The notes under the pieces were generated by a model. The model did no database searches, was not told the origin of the DNA, and was given only the letters and a program-made list of their open reading frames with translations. The translations under genes and the position numbers were made by a program. A DNA stretch of 64,000 nt. Source: Heliopora coerulea (Eukaryota; Cnidaria; Anthozoa; Scleralcyonacea; Helioporidae). Of this stretch, positions 60,291-64,000 are shown piece by piece; position 1 is the first letter of the stretch, and each line of letters opens with the position of its first letter. Where the stretch lies: NCBI GenBank assembly GCA_030142905.1, contig JASJOG010000123.1:434001-498000 (forward strand). Direction: 5' to 3'.

Positions 60291-62225
60291 ATGGAAAATA
60301 AATGTATACAATGTGGCACTGATACAGCTTATACGTGCTTAACATATAAAGTGGCAGTGTGCAATAAGTCGGGAAAATGCTCTGTATTCGCACCCGAAAC
60401 AGTGGAAGGCTGGAAAGCAGGGTATTGTGTCGGAAACTGCATGAAGTGTAACGACAATCTCCGGTTAAAAAATGATGAAACAAGAAGAAGCTTTGAAATA
60501 GTTTCTGTCAGAAACCCGACCTGTGGTTCAAATCGTGGAGACGTGTCCGCTCGTAAAACAGAAACAGTTAAACCTAACGCTAAGGCCACCTCCAAACGCC
60601 AGTATCTTGACTTATCGCAACGAGTTGAGCTTCTCGCATTCCACAAAAAAACCCCAAGATTCGGCGTCAGAAAATTAGCAGAAAAATTTGGCTGTGGTAA
60701 AACGCAGGTATCTTTGATTTTAAAGTCAGAAAAACAAATCTTGGCAGAATGGGAGAGCAACGAAGGTCGTCCTGGGAAAAAGAGGGGTCGTCAACAGAAC
60801 TTTCCACATGTAAATGACTGTCTGTGGAAATGGTATGTTACTTGCCGTAACTCCAATATACCTGTCAGTGGACCGATGCTTCAGGAGGAGGCTCTCCTTA
60901 TTGCTCAAAAACTAGGTGAGGACACTGTAAATTTTGCTGCGTCGAATGGATGGTTGGATAGATGGAAGAAACGTTACAATATAACGCAAATGAATGTGGC
61001 CGGTGAGGAAGGAGACGTGAACGAGGAAACTATGACCAGTTGGGCAGAGCGAGCTCGCGAATTAGTAAGAGGATATCAACCTGCAGACGTTTGGAATATG
61101 GATGAAACCGGCTTGTTTTGGAAAGCCCTTCCAGAGAAAAGTCTATCTGAAAGAGGAAAAAGATGTCGAGGCGGCAAAAAAGCGAAGCAACGGTTGACGT
61201 GGGCATTTTTTGTGAATACAGGCGGCGGTAAAGAGCCTCCAATTGTTATTGGAAAGAGCGTGAAACCGCGGTGCTTTAAGAGCTTGAAAGATAAGAATCG
61301 GCCATACAGTTGTCATTATTTTGCCAATAAGAAAGCATGGATGACATCAGAAATATTCGAAGAGATTGTTCATCAGCTCAACCGATGTATGAAACGCCAA
61401 AACCGCAAAATTATTCTGTTTATCGATAACGCTCCTTGTCATCCGCCATTACCTTCAGACCACTTCACCAACATCAAGCTCGCGTTTTTGCCAAAAAATA
61501 CAACGTCTCGAAGCCAACCACTAGACGTCGGAATTATCAAGCAGTGGAAAGTAAAGACAAAGCGCATGTTATTGCGGTACGTGTGCAGCAAAGTTGATGG
61601 AAAATTGATGGCAAGTGAGATAACCAAATCTGTTCATGTACTCATGTCGATACAATGGGGGAAAAAGGCTTGGGATGAAATAAGCGAGGAGACCATCAAG
61701 AAGTGCTTCCTGAAAGTTGGTCTTTTCCCAGAGGAAATCGGTGCAACAGATGAGGACGATGATCCTTTCGCTGGTGAAGAGATGCAAAGTCTTGAAGAGT
61801 TATGCACCATGCTTAACATGCCAGACTATATATCAGCTCAAGAAATTTTGGATGCTGAAGACGAGCTTACAACTTGTGAAGAACTAATCAACAGTGACGT
61901 ACCAACCTGGCGGGACGATGCTAGAGCCTCGATTATTCAGGAAATACTACACGAGAGCAGCGAGCCACAAACCAAACAGCAGAAAGATATGTGCGAGGTC
62001 GTTGATGACGACAACGAAGACAATGACTTTGACTGCAATCTTCGCGAACCAGTCATTACGTCTACATTCGAAGCCCTCAGAACTGCCGAGCAACTGGCAG
62101 AGTTTGCAGAATTCCGTGGTCATGAAGACCTCTCTAACGCTATGTTAAATGTAACCGACATTTTGAGAGACTATCGTCTGCGAGAGCCTCGAAAGCAAAC
62201 ATTTATTGATTCCTTCTTCAAATGA
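60291..62225 (+). CDS. Tigger/pogo transposase, 644 residues, intact
   Basis: Cuts and pastes the element in the nucleus. Domains: a cysteine-rich segment at 5-53 (C5, C8, C16, C24, C30, C46, C50, C53), a psq-type helix-turn-helix at about 103-150 (VRKLAEKFGCGKTQ), a CENP-B-type helix-turn-helix at about 165-232 (NGWLDRWKKRY), then the DDD catalytic core with Asp271 (WNMDETG), Asp379 (FIDNAPCH) and Asp412 (SQPLDVG), 32 residues between the last two. The C-terminus is acidic (DDDNEDNDFD) and ends QTFIDSFF, a PIP-box. All catalytic residues are present and there are no stops, so it may be active. The start Met is preceded by stop-rich sequence. Confidence 0.92.
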   Translation: MENKCIQCGTDTAYTCLTYKVAVCNKSGKCSVFAPETVEGWKAGYCVGNCMKCNDNLRLKNDETRRSFEIVSVRNPTCGSNRGDVSARKTETVKPNAKATSKRQYLDLSQRVELLAFHKKTPRFGVRKLAEKFGCGKTQVSLILKSEKQILAEWESNEGRPGKKRGRQQNFPHVNDCLWKWYVTCRNSNIPVSGPMLQEEALLIAQKLGEDTVNFAASNGWLDRWKKRYNITQMNVAGEEGDVNEETMTSWAERARELVRGYQPADVWNMDETGLFWKALPEKSLSERGKRCRGGKKAKQRLTWAFFVNTGGGKEPPIVIGKSVKPRCFKSLKDKNRPYSCHYFANKKAWMTSEIFEEIVHQLNRCMKRQNRKIILFIDNAPCHPPLPSDHFTNIKLAFLPKNTTSRSQPLDVGIIKQWKVKTKRMLLRYVCSKVDGKLMASEITKSVHVLMSIQWGKKAWDEISEETIKKCFLKVGLFPEEIGATDEDDDPFAGEEMQSLEELCTMLNMPDYISAQEILDAEDELTTCEELINSDVPTWRDDARASIIQEILHESSEPQTKQQKDMCEVVDDDNEDNDFDCNLREPVITSTFEALRTAEQLAEFAEFRGHEDLSNAMLNVTDILRDYRLREPRKQTFIDSFFK

Positions 62226-62440
62226 CTGTAAGAGACCCTCAATAAATTTTAAGTAATTGAACATCATTTTTAGCTTAGACACTTTGTTATGTTTTATATT
62301 GTAAACTATCGCGGGAGACTCAAAAGCAAACGTTTATAGATTTTTTTCCAAATTACTGAACTAAGAAACGCGAAATATTAGTAGTGATTAATTACAATAA
62401 TTCTGAACGTAGACATTTAGTAGGCTTTATATTATACACT
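62160..62440 (+). repeat. Degenerate tandem duplication of the transposase 3' end
   Basis: 62163-62297 and 62298-62440 align: both begin ACTATCG, pass through a GAAAGCAAACATTTATTGAT / AAAAGCAAACGTTTATAGAT block and end TTTATATT. The second copy lies after the stop codon and contains a further QKQTFIDFF-like word in one frame. Confidence 0.6.
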
Positions 62441-62574
62441 GTTTGATACTTAAATCACACGAAAAATTGCCCCCTGTTGTGTTTTCTGCAAAACCCCTTT
62501 TAAGCGGACACCCCTTTTAAGCGGACATCTAAGCGAGGTCCCGAAGGTGTCCGCTTAATAGGGGTTCGACTGTA

Positions 62575-63022
62575 CAGTATTTATATTAGCGTCTAAAATT
62601 TATTATGAAAAAGAAGAAATACTGGCGAGTTTCCTATTGCTACCTATAATCATTGATTTAGTCTTATCAAGGTTAAGAGTGAGTCTGTTTTCCCGTAGCC
62701 AACTTGCAATTCTGAACAAATCGTCATTTAAATTTTCCTCCAGTCGCCGAATATCCTTAAAGAAACAGTAAAGTACCGTATCGTCTGCATACAAAGTCAC
62801 CTTAGATTTTTTAACTGCAGCTGGAAGGTCATTTATGTACACTAAGAAGAACAGCGGGTCCAAAATACTCCCTTGTGCCACTCCATAATTTACTGGTAGA
62901 ATCTCAGAAAGAACATTGCCACATGAAGTTCGCTGTTTTCGGTTGTTTAAGTAGGATCCAAACCACTCTAGTGCAGGAAGCGAGACACCAATGGCCGACA
63001 GCTTGGACATCAGTATTTCACG
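62575..63022 (-). pseudogene. LINE reverse transcriptase, catalytic part
   Basis: Palm motifs are visible: QGSILDPLFFLVYINDLP (family usually QGSILGPLLF, so a Gly-to-Asp change) and the catalytic YADDTVLY, followed by SWLRENRLTLNLDKTKSM. The fragment is truncated at its 5' side and joins host sequence at about 63022 (CAAGAGATTCACTAGGCGG, shared with 44330). The rest is at 58608-59118. Confidence 0.85.
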
Positions 63023-63172
63023 CAAGAGATTCACTAGGCGGAAAACTAATTCTGAACCAAAATATCGCTGCCCAGCACAACACAAGAATAAAAGCTTTTG
63101 AATTGAATTTTTTGAAAGTGAATTGCATTATCCTCACAAGGAATAAGATGAATTAAGGAACAGATTGCTTAC

Positions 63173-63292
63173 ATTGCTGTTGTTGCTTGCGTGACTGGAA
63201 ATTCAAAAATCCTTTGGGTGAATTTGACTGACAAGTGACGAAGCTACTACGATTACAAGCCCGACTCGATAGACTTGCTTGTTCGAAATCAT
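63173..63292 (-). CDS. Gene D alternative exon 1: signal peptide
   Basis: Forty codons, sister of the 44.5 kb exon (MISNKQVYRV start). The donor is AAT|GTAAGC here. The next receptor exon on minus is gene D, more than 11 kb away with the Tigger and LINE in between, and gene D also has the 56.1 kb exon 1. Confidence 0.55.
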
Positions 63293-63355
63293 TTCAAATC
63301 ATTGTTTGATCTGTACTAGTGCTAAATTTTTCCTTGGCCTCACGTATTATGGACG

Positions 63356-63365
63356 CTCTTATATA
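63356..63365 (-). promoter_or_regulatory. TATA box of the 63.2 kb exon 1, abutted by a MITE
   Basis: Minus strand TATATAAGAGCGTCCATAAT. A mariner-type MITE begins at the very next base (63366), replacing the upstream promoter sequence seen at 44674. Confidence 0.6.
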
Positions 63366-63726
63366 CAGGGTGTCCCAAAAACAACGAAAACTATTGAAAT
63401 CACCAATAACAATTTAATTGTTAGAATTTGAATGCCTTAGCAGTCTGTTGGTCCTCACGAGTGCATAAATGATTGATATAAGTAATTTTATACATAACTT
63501 GAATTTTATCATTTTCACAAAGTTTTTCTCTGTTAGAATTTTATAATTTGCTTTAAATTCCCACGGGCAAAAAATCGCGCACTTTACAGGGCGATTTTCT
63601 TACCTAAATTTTAATACATGCACTTTGTCAATATTTTACGCATCATTACGTTCAGCTTTTTCGTAGGGCATTCAAATTTTAACAATAAGTGATTTCAATA
63701 GTTTTCGTTTTTTTCGGGAGACCCTG
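63366..63726. mobile_element. Mariner-type MITE, 361 bp
   Basis: Left CAGGGTGTCCCAAAAACAAC and right, read inward, CAGGGTCTCCCGAAAAAAAC, with about 60 bases of inverted similarity (ACGAAAACTATTGAAATCAC shared). Flanked by TA on the left (63364) and CA on the right (63727, one change). Absent at 44673. No coding capacity. Confidence 0.85.
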
Positions 63727-64000
63727 CAGAGTAAGGTGTTTTTATGGTAGATTTCAGGACATGACAAGTACATTGTGCTTGTTTATACTTGTAGATTAAA
63801 CCACTAACAGGATTAATGACAATGAAGATCGGACATGATTTTGTGAGCAGATTATAAGTATCGAGCAAGCCGAACTAAATTTTTACCCAGCAAGGAAATT
63901 AATCTGGATGAGAGAGTTAAAAGAATGAGAAGGCGAAATATACAACTTATAAAAAAGCAACTTTTTCCTTCAACAGACGTCTTAGCGTTACTGTTCATCT

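Larger units (their letters stand above)
59121..62572 (+). mobile_element. Complete pogo/Tigger DNA transposon, 3452 bp
   Basis: Left end CAGTCGAACCCCTAATAGCG and right end, read inward, CAGTCGAACCCCTATTAAGC are near-identical terminal repeats, each flanked by TA (59119-59120, 62573-62574), the target of the Tc1/mariner-pogo group. GCGGACA words are repeated near both ends. It encodes a full-length transposase on plus and a HIRAN-like gene on minus. It sits inside a LINE, and the LINE is absent from the sister locus, so this is the youngest layer of the nest. Confidence 0.92.
48695..64000. repeat. Segmental duplication unit 3
   Basis: Matches 35218-44960 and continues past the window end. 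The left edge is at the CTATGACTTCACATATACGT word shared with 35216 and 21750, so it starts partway into the older unit. Much enlarged by insertions after 53 kb. Confidence 0.9.

Noticed and set aside
60329..61819. Several long minus-strand frames over the Tigger transposase
   Set aside because: Shadows of the transposase coding strand.
1..64000. tRNA, rRNA, CRISPR arrays, operons or bacterial signals
   Set aside because: None seen; intron structure and transposon content are eukaryotic.

Overview
This window is animal nuclear DNA, AT-rich, with introns, short exons, long non-coding stretches and many transposable-element remnants. It is most likely from a cnidarian, probably an anthozoan (coral or sea anemone). 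The reasons are a tandem array of divergent class A-like GPCR genes and a mixture of PIF/Harbinger, pogo/Tigger, Crypton-like tyrosine recombinase, RLE-type and RT-type LINEs, and Penelope-like sequences. The species is an inference; no marker gene fixes it.

The backbone is a tandem array of four GPCR genes, all on the minus strand. Their seven-transmembrane exons (exon 2) end at 448-1389 (A), 24143-25132 (B), 37610-38599 (C) and 51088-52077 (D). Each exon 2 starts at a clean splice acceptor in phase 0 and has no N-terminal start of its own. The start codon and signal peptide are supplied by a small separate exon 1 (38-40 codons) that lies 3-7 kb upstream and ends in a phase-0 splice donor. 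Seven such exon 1 copies are visible (8.3, 17.2, 28.8, 41.7, 44.5, 56.1 and 63.2 kb), so three of the four genes have two candidate first exons, most with a similar TATA promoter. The array grew by segmental duplication: 15.96-25.1 kb matches 27.6-38.6 kb, 35.2-45.0 kb matches 48.7-64.0 kb, and the GPCR period is about 13.47 kb.

Region by region: 0.4-1.4 kb gene A exon 2; 2.3-5.9 kb an integrase-like fragment and a decayed PIF/Harbinger element (transposase plus Myb-like partner); 6.2-7.5 kb a Tigger remnant; 8.2-8.4 kb gene A exon 1; 10.66-11.43 kb a Harbinger-type MITE; 14.8-15.95 kb two 3' ends of an RLE-type LINE; 16-25 kb duplication unit 1 ending in gene B exon 2; 27.6-38.6 kb unit 2, carrying a Crypton-like insertion; 38.6-45 kb the 5' part of gene C; 45-48.7 kb unique sequence with Tigger ends and a hammerhead-like motif; 48.7-64 kb unit 3, the most heavily invaded.

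The most unusual object is an apparently complete Tigger/pogo transposon at 59121-62572, nested in a LINE. It has 26-27 bp terminal inverted repeats and a TA target duplication. It encodes an uninterrupted 644-residue DDD transposase with an extra N-terminal cysteine-rich domain and a C-terminal PCNA-binding (PIP-box) motif. On the opposite strand it carries a second gene that reads as a HIRAN-domain protein, broken by one frameshift. The other points of biological interest are the loss of the class A signature motifs in the receptors, the concentration of their differences around TM2-loop-TM3, the swap of signal-peptide exons, and insertions that hit a splice donor and a TATA box in the youngest copy.
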